Assembly: GCA_964342805.1 (NCBI GenBank)
Contig: CAYFHQ010000070.1
Coordinates: 1-20,066, forward strand
DNA from: CAYFHQ01 sp964342805
GTDB taxonomy: Bacteria; Bacillota; Clostridia; Peptostreptococcales; Acidaminobacteraceae
Direction of reading: 5' to 3'
Length of the DNA: 20,066 nt
Every line of letters starts with the position of its first letter. The stretch's first letter is position 1. The notes beneath the pieces were generated by a model. That model did not search any database. It saw only the letters and a program-made list of their open reading frames with translations, and had not been told where the DNA came from. Position numbers and translations under genes: made by a program. Below, piece after piece: positions 1 through 7,398 of the stretch.

Positions 1-1565
1 TGCTCGCTCATATCGTCAAAGTTTTCTTGCATTTCTACAACCGCATACTTGGAAAAGTGCTCTGGGTAGAAGTAAACACCCGCACTCGTCTGGTAGGACT
101 GGACCAACTCCCATTCCTCTTTGGTGTCGTTATATACACTGACACCCACTTTGGATAGTGCAAAAGATTGGTCTTCAAAGTCTTCAAATCGAATGAGCAT
201 TTTGGGCTTCTCACCATCAAACACCATGGACTTGGTCTCTGTGCTTGACGTAGTCAGGATGTCTAAGTCATATACCTTAGACAAGACAGATAGTGTTTTC
301 TGTGCTGTCTTTGCCTGCAGCCTGCTAGTGTCCTCCACTACGGATTTTTCTACCTTCAATCCTTTGCCTGCTAGGGTTTCAACCAAGTCTTTTGGCATTT
401 CGATTTCAAGGTCTTCCATAACCATCTTCATGCCTGCTTCTTGGTCTTTCAGTGCAGACATGGCACCTTGATCCAGTTCAAAGGTAACCCGTTTGTCAGA
501 GTCAATTTCCTTTGATTCCAGGGTCATCATAGGCGTAAAAATGATGTTTTCAGTCATTTCTGCTTCTTCCAGTTGTTTGCGGAAGCTTTCTTGCTCTTCT
601 TTCATGGCTACCAAGGCTTGATTCACCTTTTGATTATTAACCTTTAACTGCAGGCTGTCGTTGGTACGGTAAATCGACGCCTTTGTTTGACCTGCAATCG
701 CCTTCTCCATCACCACCTGGTAGGCATCCAATAATGCAGAACGATACTGGGCCTTTGTGGATCCATCCTGGTCTGCCATTTCTTTGGATAGGGTAATGGA
801 TTTCATGGCATCCTTGCGAAGCTGTACAAGGGATACATTTACATTCTGTGCATATTTCTTGAGGGTTTCCCTTGTGGAGCGGATAATATCTTTTTGCTCC
901 TTGTGGTTGAGGCTAGACAAGTCTGTTTCCTGTATGGAGGTTAGTGCGTCTTCAAGTGCCTGTACAGCGTCTTCCTCGTCCAACTGGTCAATATAGTTGA
1001 CCATGACCTTAAGATCATTGGCCCCCTTTACCTTGCCTCCTCCCACCGGTACAGCAGCAGGATGCTTTTTCTTCAAGGCGTCAACCTTAGCCTTTTGAGC
1101 TGCCTTACGCTCTTCCTTGGCTTGTTTTTCAGCAGCCTTCCTCCGTTCCTCAACCGTTGGACCCGAAGAGGTGTTTGATGATGGCTTGGGTCGAACCACG
1201 ACCTCTTGCTTTAAATTGAAGGTTACATTTTCGGTCGTCACCGATGTGATAATCTTCCCTGTGATCCCCTTGGGGAGGAGGTACTTGATTTTAGCACCCT
1301 GGGCCGCATTGGCATCAATTTGGTCTAAATGAACAAAGCCATTGACCCCTTCAAATTTTGCTGTAACAGCAAGATCGTCTCTTTTCCTTCCAGCTTGACT
1401 ATCCTTGAATGAAACTTCAACTTCATTCCATTCTCCTGCGTAAACCGTCTTCGCACCCTTTAACATCATATCAAAGCTTGGTTCTGCAAAACTTGTAGCA
1501 GGACTACCAATTACAAAAGTAACGGCAAGAATCAAAGCAAGTACTAGCGCATATACTTTTTTCAT
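1..1565 (-). CDS. Exported coiled-coil protein, probably SLH-anchored (3' end outside window)
   Basis: This frame opens at an ATG at 1565 and stays open to the left edge (about 521 codons), so the gene is partial. Seen: a signal peptide (MKKVYALVLALILAV..., likely cleaved after ATSFA near residue 27), a beta-rich region to about residue 125, a Lys/Ala/Glu-rich linker (EERRKAAEKQAKEERK), then a long helical, probably coiled-coil region. Near the edge is a beta domain (VYNDTKEEWELV...YFYPEHFSKYAVVE) of the kind that commonly precedes SLH repeats, and the last residues, NFDDMSE, resemble the start of an SLH repeat (F-x-D-x...W-A). Inferred: a surface protein held to secondary cell-wall polymer. 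The start follows the nuclease stop by 9 nt and its ribosome site GGTGGG overlaps that stop, so the two genes are probably translationally coupled. SLH anchoring cannot be confirmed without the missing end. Confidence 0.8.
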   Translation of the reverse strand, partial: MKKVYALVLALILAVTFVIGSPATSFAEPSFDMMLKGAKTVYAGEWNEVEVSFKDSQAGRKRDDLAVTAKFEGVNGFVHLDQIDANAAQGAKIKYLLPKGITGKIITSVTTENVTFNLKQEVVVRPKPSSNTSSGPTVEERRKAAEKQAKEERKAAQKAKVDALKKKHPAAVPVGGGKVKGANDLKVMVNYIDQLDEEDAVQALEDALTSIQETDLSSLNHKEQKDIIRSTRETLKKYAQNVNVSLVQLRKDAMKSITLSKEMADQDGSTKAQYRSALLDAYQVVMEKAIAGQTKASIYRTNDSLQLKVNNQKVNQALVAMKEEQESFRKQLEEAEMTENIIFTPMMTLESKEIDSDKRVTFELDQGAMSALKDQEAGMKMVMEDLEIEMPKDLVETLAGKGLKVEKSVVEDTSRLQAKTAQKTLSVLSKVYDLDILTTSSTETKSMVFDGEKPKMLIRFEDFEDQSFALSKVGVSVYNDTKEEWELVQSYQTSAGVYFYPEHFSKYAVVEMQENFDDMSE

Positions 1566-1574
1566 TTGACCCAC

Positions 1575-4500
1575 CTACCGTTTCAGCTGAAGCTGCAAAG
1601 ATTGCTTCTTCATCATACTTTGTTGTTGCACAAAGTCATTCCAAGCAAACCACTCAAGGGTGTAGGTGCCTGGTTTCATGTCATAGGTTCCTATGCCCTG
1701 GAAGACAGGAAGTTCCTGACCCTTGTTTAGATTAAAGGGTACCAGGCCGTATTTAGTAACACCATTCCCACCAGTTAGCTTCCAAATAAACATACCATTC
1801 TTACTGCTTTCGGTAGGATTGGCCATGATGAATTTGACAAATAGTGTCTCACCTACTTTGAATTCCTTAGTAGATGTGGTCTGGCCAAGTTTTAGGGTTT
1901 GGACTGTTGTTGTTAATTTGGGGGATGCTACTATTCCCGATTCCTTGTCCATGATCAAGGCAACTTTACCTGGGACATTACCGTTGTAAACCACGAAGCC
2001 TTTTACGTCGTACTGTTGACCCATCTCGAATGCCTTTGACCAGTCTTTGGAGCCAAAGTCAACTCCTGACCGATTGTCAATATAGGCAACAAAAGACTGG
2101 TCATTTTTCTCAAGAGTGAACAATACACTTCCGTATTTATCTTTACCAATCTTTGTTAGTCTGGCTTTTTTTACTGTGGTGAAGTTCCCCTTGTTTGCAT
2201 TGGCAACTCCACTCGGTTCCACTTCTTGAGGATGGATGATTTCACCTGGCTCAGAAAGCACACGCACTTTCTTGATTTTGAAAATGATGTCACCATATTT
2301 CGACGTATTCTTCGTCGCTTCAATGCCAAGTTTTGTTCCGACGTCAAGGTCATTCGCAATGCCAGAAAGTTTCATCATCATTGCACCTGTTGCGTCAGCA
2401 AAACCTACATACCCCTGACCTTTCACATTCGTACTGGTCACGGTCGATACCTCAACATAGACTTCTGTACCATCTGCCTTGGATTTTGCTTCGGCCATGG
2501 TAATCACCGCTGGTTTCACGTAAACAGTGTAGGAGAAGCTAGCTACCTCAGATTGGTTTTCTCCTCTGATTGCCACAGCGCTAATGGTTGTGTCCGAGGA
2601 AATAGTGATTGGACTCTCATATTTAGTGGCATTATTTTTAGGATTGGCAACATCGATGGCTCCATCCGTTTTGAAATAGATTTCAGTACCCTCTTCTGCA
2701 GACAAAGTAATTAAAGTATTTGCTGTTACTTCTCCTGACGGAAGAGACGCTTTAACGGGGTTAGGGATTTCTGCCTTTCCAATATCCCCTAACCGCATGA
2801 GTATCCCCTCATGGTCACTGGCATATCCAGTAGAGTTTTTCTTTAGCTTTGTATTCAAATGAAGAATATCAAAGGCTGCTTTGTCCGCCAATGGCAGTGA
2901 TACAAGCGCATTATCAAGTACCTGAGACACCCCATTGAAGAAGTAGGTGTAACGATCGTTTGCCGGTAGTTTATCAATAAGATTTGACATCACCTTATCA
3001 CTACCGCTTCCCTCTAGGGCTTTCAAAGTTTTGGAATAGTAAAAATCATTCATGTCGCCCAGAACCACAACATTGGCATTGGCATCTGCGGCTACAATTG
3101 AATCGACAAAGGCATTAATGGCTTCCGCTTGCTTAACTCTCTTTTCAACTGATCCTAGAACGGTTGGTTGGATATTTGAGAAGGTGCCTGTGTCTCCACG
3201 TTTTGAATTGAAGTGGTTGGCAATGACAAAAATAGACTCTCCTTTGTAAACGAATTCCGCTGCAAGGGACTTTCGTGTACTCTTGAAAATCGACGCGTCC
3301 GAAGGTAAGATACGGCCAGGATTTACAGTGAGGTGCGTTTGATCACCCGTACCCGTAATGGCAACAGCTTCCGTACTTCCACCTTTACTTGCTCCAGATC
3401 TTAGTTGTACCCGAGCTGGGTTGTAAAGGTAGCCCACTCGAATGTTTCCACCAGGCTCACCACCGTCTTGATCATCAACAGGTGGAATATCAGTCCATGC
3501 ATACACGGGACCACCTAGACTTTGGATAGCAGCAATAATCTTTCCATAGTTTTGGTCTGCTTCAACAACAGTCGTTGAAGGATTGTCAGGACCATCATTA
3601 TCTTGCATTTCTACCAATGCAATGATGTCCGGTGACTTGAAGTTTTCAACAAAATGCTTGGCGATTAGGTCTGAATTCTTTGATCCATCGTAATTATAGA
3701 TGTTATATCCTGCAACTGTAACTTCTGAGATGCTTCCAACTAGACTCGTAACTTCTTGTTTTGCTACCTTTGTTGATGAGTCAACAAGCTCTTTGTAGGC
3801 ATCCAATGTGGAATAAGATGGAGCAAGATCCGCGGAGTAAATATGATAAGCAGCCCATTCATAATCAACATTTCCAAAAACAGGTGCATCAAACTTGTTT
3901 CCAGCACCAAATAGCACTTTGGATTCAGAGCTACTGATGTTTGACCCATTGGCCCATTTCAAGCCCGTATGAACGGTCAGCAAATCGGCGTTGTGCTTTC
4001 CTTCAACAGCCAAATAGGTTCCGTCGAATCCAACCTGACCTAAGCTTCTCTTCCGATCATTTGGAACAACAGAGACTGCTCCATATCGGCTCGGGCCAAC
4101 TATGTGAGCATTATTCAATTGAATATACATCCCTTCAAGGCTCTCATAATAATCTAAAACATATTGAGATGGATCATAAGATTTGAAGGTATTGTCCCCC
4201 ACCATGATCTTCTTCCCAGAGTCCCTATGGGTTACCTCTATCATATTGGCATCACTGGACAAGAGATCTGGAAGAGCATAGGAGTCATCAAATACAACCG
4301 GAGAAACCGTGCCTGTCCCCGTTTTTGTGACGCCATGGGCCAGGATTGTGGTAGTCGTTAACTGGGAATGGTAGTCATAGGCAAAATATCGACTGGAACT
4401 TTTATCTCCGATATCTTTGCGAACTTCCTTGACCTGGCCGGTTACTGTAACCTTGTCTCCCTTTTGAATACTGGACAGATCACTGGTTGAAACAAATATG

Positions 4501-5843
4501 CCATCAGACGTCTTCGAATCACCATCTCCTGTTTCGTCCTGCATGTAGAAGCCTTGAACCTTGAAGCTTCGGTCAAACTCATAATAGATCACACTGGTTA
4601 CAACCCCTGGAACGTCACGGACATTCACATTGTTATGGGGAGACACATGACTCGTCCCTTGAATCTGAGGGATAGTCAATCCGCTTGTATAACTGGCATC
4701 TACATCAATGTCACTATCACTGCCAGGCAGTAGCAAGTACTTGCCAAAGCCAAAATAAACAGTACCAATAACGGAATTATATTCATTCCCTGGTTCCATT
4801 TTTGCTGAAGAAGACTTAACGTTTAATACATCAGCATTTTGCCCATCCCTTGTAACCAACTGGCTTTCACCATACTTGTTTTTTGATGCTACTTTGAAGT
4901 TTTTGATTTTTATGCGACGTCCTTCTAGCCCGTTCAGAACATCCTTAGTAACCGTAGAGAACTCCAACTCATGGGGTGCAGGTAGGACTTTTGTGGCATT
5001 CGTATCTGTTACAGACCCCAATGAAGCGTCCACACAAGTGTAACCATAGTTTTCAGTCCGCTCACCTTTTACGGATACAACCGTTCCAACTGGTAAAGAA
5101 TTTGAAGCAGAGAGCTTCACTGCAATGCCATCCACATCATCCTGCACAAATACAAAGTGATCTGACTTGTAGCTATAATCACCAGCTATGGTTCCTGAAA
5201 ACTGCACCAAATCCTGTTTTGCAGCTGCTCGAACTTTTTCAATTGTGTCTAATACTTGGTATTCCTTATCAGCCGCCTTTACAACACTCAAATCATCCAA
5301 ATACATAACTTTGTCAGTATTTAGGTCATTCGATGAGTCGTTGTAAGAACGGATCTCGACATCCAAGAATTCTGTTTGGTCAGAGACTTTGATAGTGTGT
5401 GACATTTCTGCCCAAGAAGTTCCATTGGATGAGTAGTCACCTGATATGCCACCTCCAATTTTTTCTTTAGATGCATCCTTCTGATAAAAGAACAGTTTCG
5501 TTCTCGCACCACCTGCATTATCTAATATCTTGTATGTAATTGAATATGTTTTTCCAGGTTCTACATCTACTAGTTGACCAACTTTAACGCTACTCTTACT
5601 CGGACCTGTCGCTTGCAATGCTGTAGACCCGTCAACACCCTGACTTTCTGCCTGAGCATAAGCCGATTTAGGTGTGAACGTCTGAAAACTGTCTGGCTTC
5701 CCATCCGTCCAATTTTCAAATCCACCATTAACAACAAGATTTGTCACTTCACCTTCAGCAAAATTCACGCTTCCTGCTGGAACACCGCTGAACAATAAGA
5801 CAAAACAAATGATAATGGCACTAATTTTCTTTAAGCTATTCAT
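1575..5843 (-). CDS. Secreted multidomain nuclease (endonuclease/exonuclease/phosphatase family, ExeM/YhcR-like)
   Basis: A 1422-residue exported protein. Signal peptide residues 1-29 (cleavage after VNFA). Residues 33-190 look like a carbohydrate-binding jelly roll (VVNGGFENW ... YLDDLSVV). Two OB-fold-like segments follow, about 195-380 and 405-520. The catalytic domain spans about 705-1012: GYNIYNYDG near 710, an acidic LVEMQDND, NHFNSK near 875, GDMNDF near 928 and SDHEG near 1008, which are the Glu, Asn/His, Asp-x-Asn and Asp-His signatures of the family. Next are a chitobiase C-terminal-like beta domain (about 1030-1109, EIYFKTDG), further OB-like segments (about 1110-1290) and an Ig-like C-terminus. 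There is no visible SLH or LPXTG anchor, so it may be released or held by the neighbouring surface protein. Known relatives are extracellular sugar-nonspecific nucleases; nucleic-acid scavenging is the likely role. The ribosome site AAGGGGG sits 7 nt before the ATG. Confidence 0.88.
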   Translation of the reverse strand: MNSLKKISAIIICFVLLFSGVPAGSVNFAEGEVTNLVVNGGFENWTDGKPDSFQTFTPKSAYAQAESQGVDGSTALQATGPSKSSVKVGQLVDVEPGKTYSITYKILDNAGGARTKLFFYQKDASKEKIGGGISGDYSSNGTSWAEMSHTIKVSDQTEFLDVEIRSYNDSSNDLNTDKVMYLDDLSVVKAADKEYQVLDTIEKVRAAAKQDLVQFSGTIAGDYSYKSDHFVFVQDDVDGIAVKLSASNSLPVGTVVSVKGERTENYGYTCVDASLGSVTDTNATKVLPAPHELEFSTVTKDVLNGLEGRRIKIKNFKVASKNKYGESQLVTRDGQNADVLNVKSSSAKMEPGNEYNSVIGTVYFGFGKYLLLPGSDSDIDVDASYTSGLTIPQIQGTSHVSPHNNVNVRDVPGVVTSVIYYEFDRSFKVQGFYMQDETGDGDSKTSDGIFVSTSDLSSIQKGDKVTVTGQVKEVRKDIGDKSSSRYFAYDYHSQLTTTTILAHGVTKTGTGTVSPVVFDDSYALPDLLSSDANMIEVTHRDSGKKIMVGDNTFKSYDPSQYVLDYYESLEGMYIQLNNAHIVGPSRYGAVSVVPNDRKRSLGQVGFDGTYLAVEGKHNADLLTVHTGLKWANGSNISSSESKVLFGAGNKFDAPVFGNVDYEWAAYHIYSADLAPSYSTLDAYKELVDSSTKVAKQEVTSLVGSISEVTVAGYNIYNYDGSKNSDLIAKHFVENFKSPDIIALVEMQDNDGPDNPSTTVVEADQNYGKIIAAIQSLGGPVYAWTDIPPVDDQDGGEPGGNIRVGYLYNPARVQLRSGASKGGSTEAVAITGTGDQTHLTVNPGRILPSDASIFKSTRKSLAAEFVYKGESIFVIANHFNSKRGDTGTFSNIQPTVLGSVEKRVKQAEAINAFVDSIVAADANANVVVLGDMNDFYYSKTLKALEGSGSDKVMSNLIDKLPANDRYTYFFNGVSQVLDNALVSLPLADKAAFDILHLNTKLKKNSTGYASDHEGILMRLGDIGKAEIPNPVKASLPSGEVTANTLITLSAEEGTEIYFKTDGAIDVANPKNNATKYESPITISSDTTISAVAIRGENQSEVASFSYTVYVKPAVITMAEAKSKADGTEVYVEVSTVTSTNVKGQGYVGFADATGAMMMKLSGIANDLDVGTKLGIEATKNTSKYGDIIFKIKKVRVLSEPGEIIHPQEVEPSGVANANKGNFTTVKKARLTKIGKDKYGSVLFTLEKNDQSFVAYIDNRSGVDFGSKDWSKAFEMGQQYDVKGFVVYNGNVPGKVALIMDKESGIVASPKLTTTVQTLKLGQTTSTKEFKVGETLFVKFIMANPTESSKNGMFIWKLTGGNGVTKYGLVPFNLNKGQELPVFQGIGTYDMKPGTYTLEWFAWNDFVQQQSMMKKQSLQLQLKR

Positions 5844-5844
5844 C

Positions 5845-5952
5845 CTAATACCCCCTTGGTATTTGATAGATTTTCATTTCTGTATTACCTTTGCCCAAGG
5901 TAATACGATGAAATTCTTTAGGTGTATTGCAATAGCCATTCAAGAAACCCAA
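5845..5952 (-). CDS. Possible 35-codon leader ORF before the nuclease gene
   Basis: An open frame starts at TTG (5952; AAGGA lies 7 nt before it, and a stronger AAAAGGAGG lies further upstream) and ends with TAG at 5845-5847, one base before the nuclease ATG. An in-frame GTG at 5967 is an alternative start. The predicted peptide runs MGFLNGYCNTPKEF... to ...KIYQIPRGY. I recognise no family. It occupies most of the nuclease mRNA leader, includes both hairpins listed there, and its last codons overlap the nuclease ribosome site, so translating it would open the hairpin over that site. It could be a coupled regulatory leader peptide or a chance open frame; the arrangement is suggestive, the coding evidence weak. 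Confidence 0.35.
   Translation of the reverse strand: MGFLNGYCNTPKEFHRITLGKGNTEMKIYQIPRGY
5847..5863 (-). promoter_or_regulatory. Hairpin covering the nuclease ribosome binding site
   Basis: AATACC (reading on the minus strand) pairs with GGTATT across a 5-nt loop, burying most of the AAGGGGG ribosome binding site of the nuclease gene. Six base pairs just upstream of the start codon could lower translation initiation unless opened by a ribosome or an alternative fold. The pairing is seen directly; regulation is inferred. Confidence 0.45.
5872..5913 (-). promoter_or_regulatory. Strong stem-loop in the nuclease mRNA leader
   Basis: A perfect 10-bp stem (GTATTACCTT with AAGGTAATAC, 5882-5906) closes a 5-nt loop and is extended by a second 6-bp helix (TTTCAT with ATGAAA) across an internal loop. 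It has no following T-run, so it does not look like a terminator. Together with a weaker upstream pairing (AGGTG at 5965-5969 with CACCT further down the leader), it makes this roughly 150-nt leader a candidate structured regulatory RNA. I could not match it to a known riboswitch class. Confidence 0.45.
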
Positions 5953-6000
5953 TTCGTTTCCTTGCACCTCCTTTTCGTTGATTAAATGCAGTCCAAAAAC

Positions 6001-6009
6001 ATTATATCA
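6001..6009 (-). promoter_or_regulatory. Extended -10 promoter for the nuclease operon
   Basis: On the minus strand the sequence is TGATATAAT, a perfect TATAAT with the TGn extension. No convincing -35 box lies 16-18 bp upstream (TACAAT at best), which is common for extended -10 promoters. Predicted transcript start is near 5994, about 150 nt before the nuclease ATG. Confidence 0.6.
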
Positions 6010-6125
6010 GCGTATTTGTTCGAATTGTATGTTAATTAATGTTAATTTATTTTCTGATATCGCTTATGTGTTGAAATTGTGCGGTTTTTGTCGATTAACT
6101 TTTCAGAATTATTATGTAATTCTAG

Positions 6126-6159
6126 CCAATAAAAAAGCGCACTATTTTAGCACGCTTTT
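6126..6159 (-). terminator. Intrinsic terminator after the racemase/VOC-remnant unit
   Basis: On the minus strand AAAAGCGTGC pairs with GTGCGCTTTT (10 bp, two G-U) over a 7-nt loop and is followed by a T-rich run (TTTTTTATT). It lies between the VOC remnant and the nuclease promoter, closing the racemase transcription unit. Confidence 0.7.
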
Positions 6160-6240
6160 CTAAACCGAACATACTTGTTGTATTTTGTTTTGCTAATCAC
6201 ATCATTTTGCAATAATGTATGACCAATGTTTCCCTCCACC

Positions 6241-6519
6241 TTAACACGAATACAAGGTCCACTCATTCCCATCGGGATCAACAAAGTCAAAAAAGGAAAA
6301 GGTCGGCATGTACTGGACAATATCCTAGCAGGGGATACCAAGGGCTTTTAATCGAGCGTGCTCCTCATCATTTTGCTTGCCTATCTCAAGTCCATTTTCA
6401 ATTCCTAAATCTATTATACCTCTGACTGACCCACTTCCTGCATTTAAATGGAACAGGTAAATGGAAGACGAAATATGACAGACCGCAAAAGCGTTTTGTC
6501 CTAGGTCTTCCCAAACGTG
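6241..6519 (-). pseudogene. VOC-fold (glyoxalase/bleomycin-resistance type) gene remnant
   Basis: One minus-strand frame gives a typical C-terminal half of a VOC protein: GLEIGKQNDEEHARLKALGI, then an in-frame TAG at 6325-6327, then YMPTFSFFDFVDPDGNEWTL and a TAA at 6241. The DPDGNEW element near the end is a hallmark of the family, where it sits near the metal-binding Glu. The N-terminal half (first beta-alpha-beta-beta-beta module) is missing: upstream the frame runs into the racemase gene in another frame. Truncation plus an internal stop argue for a dead gene. No frame fits a complete VOC protein of the usual 120-140 residues. Confidence 0.75.
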
Positions 6520-6520
6520 C

Positions 6521-7246
6521 CTAGGCAACCGGATCACTAACCGCCCTGTCTGCAACCATCTGCCCCTGGGCCATTCTGACGCAGGCCTTGGCCAAAATTT
6601 CGGTTGGGTTAACAAAGACATGGTCAACTTGCAGGGTCTCCATGATCACAGGGAGTTCTGTACAGCCCAGTATGAGGGGCATATTGGGATCTTGGGCAGT
6701 CATCCGGTGGACAATCCCCTCTACCTTGGCCCTGGAGCTGACCACCCCTGCCTTCAGGTCATAAATCAAGTCCATGATCAGTTGTTGGTCGATTGGGTCT
6801 GGTAGCACAAGTTCTAGGCCTGCTTCCTGAAAAGCGTTTTGGTAAAGGCCAGTCTCATATGTCCCTGTCGTGGCCAAGAGTCCATAGGTCTTGCGGTCGG
6901 GATCTTCCTGGAGCAAGACTCCCACGGTTTCCTGGATCATATGAAGGACCGGAATATCAACAAAAGCTTGCACATCCTCATAAAAACCATGGGCTGTATT
7001 ACAGGGCATGGCAATGAAGTCTGCCCCCATGGCTTCCAGTCGGATGGCTGACCGGATCATTTCTCTTATGGGACTCTCCCCTTCGTGGATCAGTGCCGCT
7101 GTCCGGTCAGGGATCTTGGTGTTGTTTTCCACTACCATGGGGATATGTTCCTGGTCTCTCGTTGCATAGGTTGATTTTAATACCTGTCTCATAAAATCGG
7201 TGGTGGCCAAGGGCCCCATTCCGCCTAAAATTCCTAGTGTTTTCAT
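6521..7246 (-). CDS. Aspartate/glutamate racemase family protein
   Basis: 241 residues. The fold starts with MKTLGILGGMGP, and the two catalytic cysteines of the PLP-independent racemases are present: C82 in MPCNTAH and C195 in LGCTELP. Family members interconvert L- and D-aspartate or glutamate (some accept other amino acids); the exact substrate cannot be read from sequence. The ATG at 7246 is chosen over the upstream in-frame ATG at 7276 because GAGGAGG sits 5 nt before it and because the sigma-54 promoter would place the transcript start near the upstream codon. Next to a sigma-54 activator and the 5-oxoprolinase genes, a role in glutamate or pyroglutamate metabolism is likely but inferred. 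Confidence 0.9.
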   Translation of the reverse strand: MKTLGILGGMGPLATTDFMRQVLKSTYATRDQEHIPMVVENNTKIPDRTAALIHEGESPIREMIRSAIRLEAMGADFIAMPCNTAHGFYEDVQAFVDIPVLHMIQETVGVLLQEDPDRKTYGLLATTGTYETGLYQNAFQEAGLELVLPDPIDQQLIMDLIYDLKAGVVSSRAKVEGIVHRMTAQDPNMPLILGCTELPVIMETLQVDHVFVNPTEILAKACVRMAQGQMVADRAVSDPVA

Positions 7247-7282
7247 GTTGCCTCCTCGAAATACAAGTTTGACCAATATATT

Positions 7283-7298
7283 TCAAGAATCGTGCCAA
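7283..7298 (-). promoter_or_regulatory. Sigma-54 (-24/-12) promoter of the racemase gene
   Basis: The minus strand reads TTGGCACGATTCTTGA. The -24 element is a perfect TTGGCACG, the GG-to-G spacing is exact, and the -12 element is TTGA instead of TTGC. It lies 37 nt upstream of the racemase start and just downstream of a gene for a sigma-54 activator, which strengthens the call. Confidence 0.75.
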
Positions 7299-7322
7299 GT
7301 TCTAGCTAGGCATCTTTTAGAC

Positions 7323-7341
7323 AAAAAAGACTGACAGTCCT
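7323..7341 (-). terminator. Short intrinsic terminator after the sigma-54 activator gene
   Basis: On the minus strand AGGACT pairs with AGTCTT (6 bp, one G-U, 3-nt loop) and is followed by TTTTTT. It would insulate the racemase promoter from activator transcription. The stem is short; its core (GACTGTCAGTC) is also palindromic and could instead be a protein-binding site. Confidence 0.4.
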
Positions 7342-7354
7342 GGATTACAAACGC

Positions 7355-7368
7355 AAGTCAAAAGACTT
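7355..7368. promoter_or_regulatory. Inverted repeat, possible upstream activator site
   Basis: AAGTC-AAAA-GACTT is a perfect palindrome with a 4-nt spacer, about 60-70 bp upstream of the -24 box of the racemase promoter. Sigma-54 activators bind such palindromes upstream of their promoters. The symmetry is seen; the function is inferred. Confidence 0.3.
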
Positions 7369-7398
7369 CCATGACATCAGTTACCCATATCGGGCTGT

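Noticed and set aside
2226..2714. A 162-codon plus-strand open frame inside the nuclease gene.
   Set aside because: It is antisense to a well-supported domain region, has no ribosome site, and its translation shows no family features.
5844..5994. Assignment of the nuclease leader to a c-di-GMP riboswitch, suggested by GGAAAC and GGGTTT segments.
   Set aside because: The class I GACGCAAAGC and class II GCAACCGACC core elements are missing; the resemblance is limited to a few short motifs.
5978..6163. A 61-codon plus-strand open frame in the AT-rich spacer.
   Set aside because: It overlaps the nuclease promoter and a terminator, has no ribosome site and encodes low-complexity sequence.
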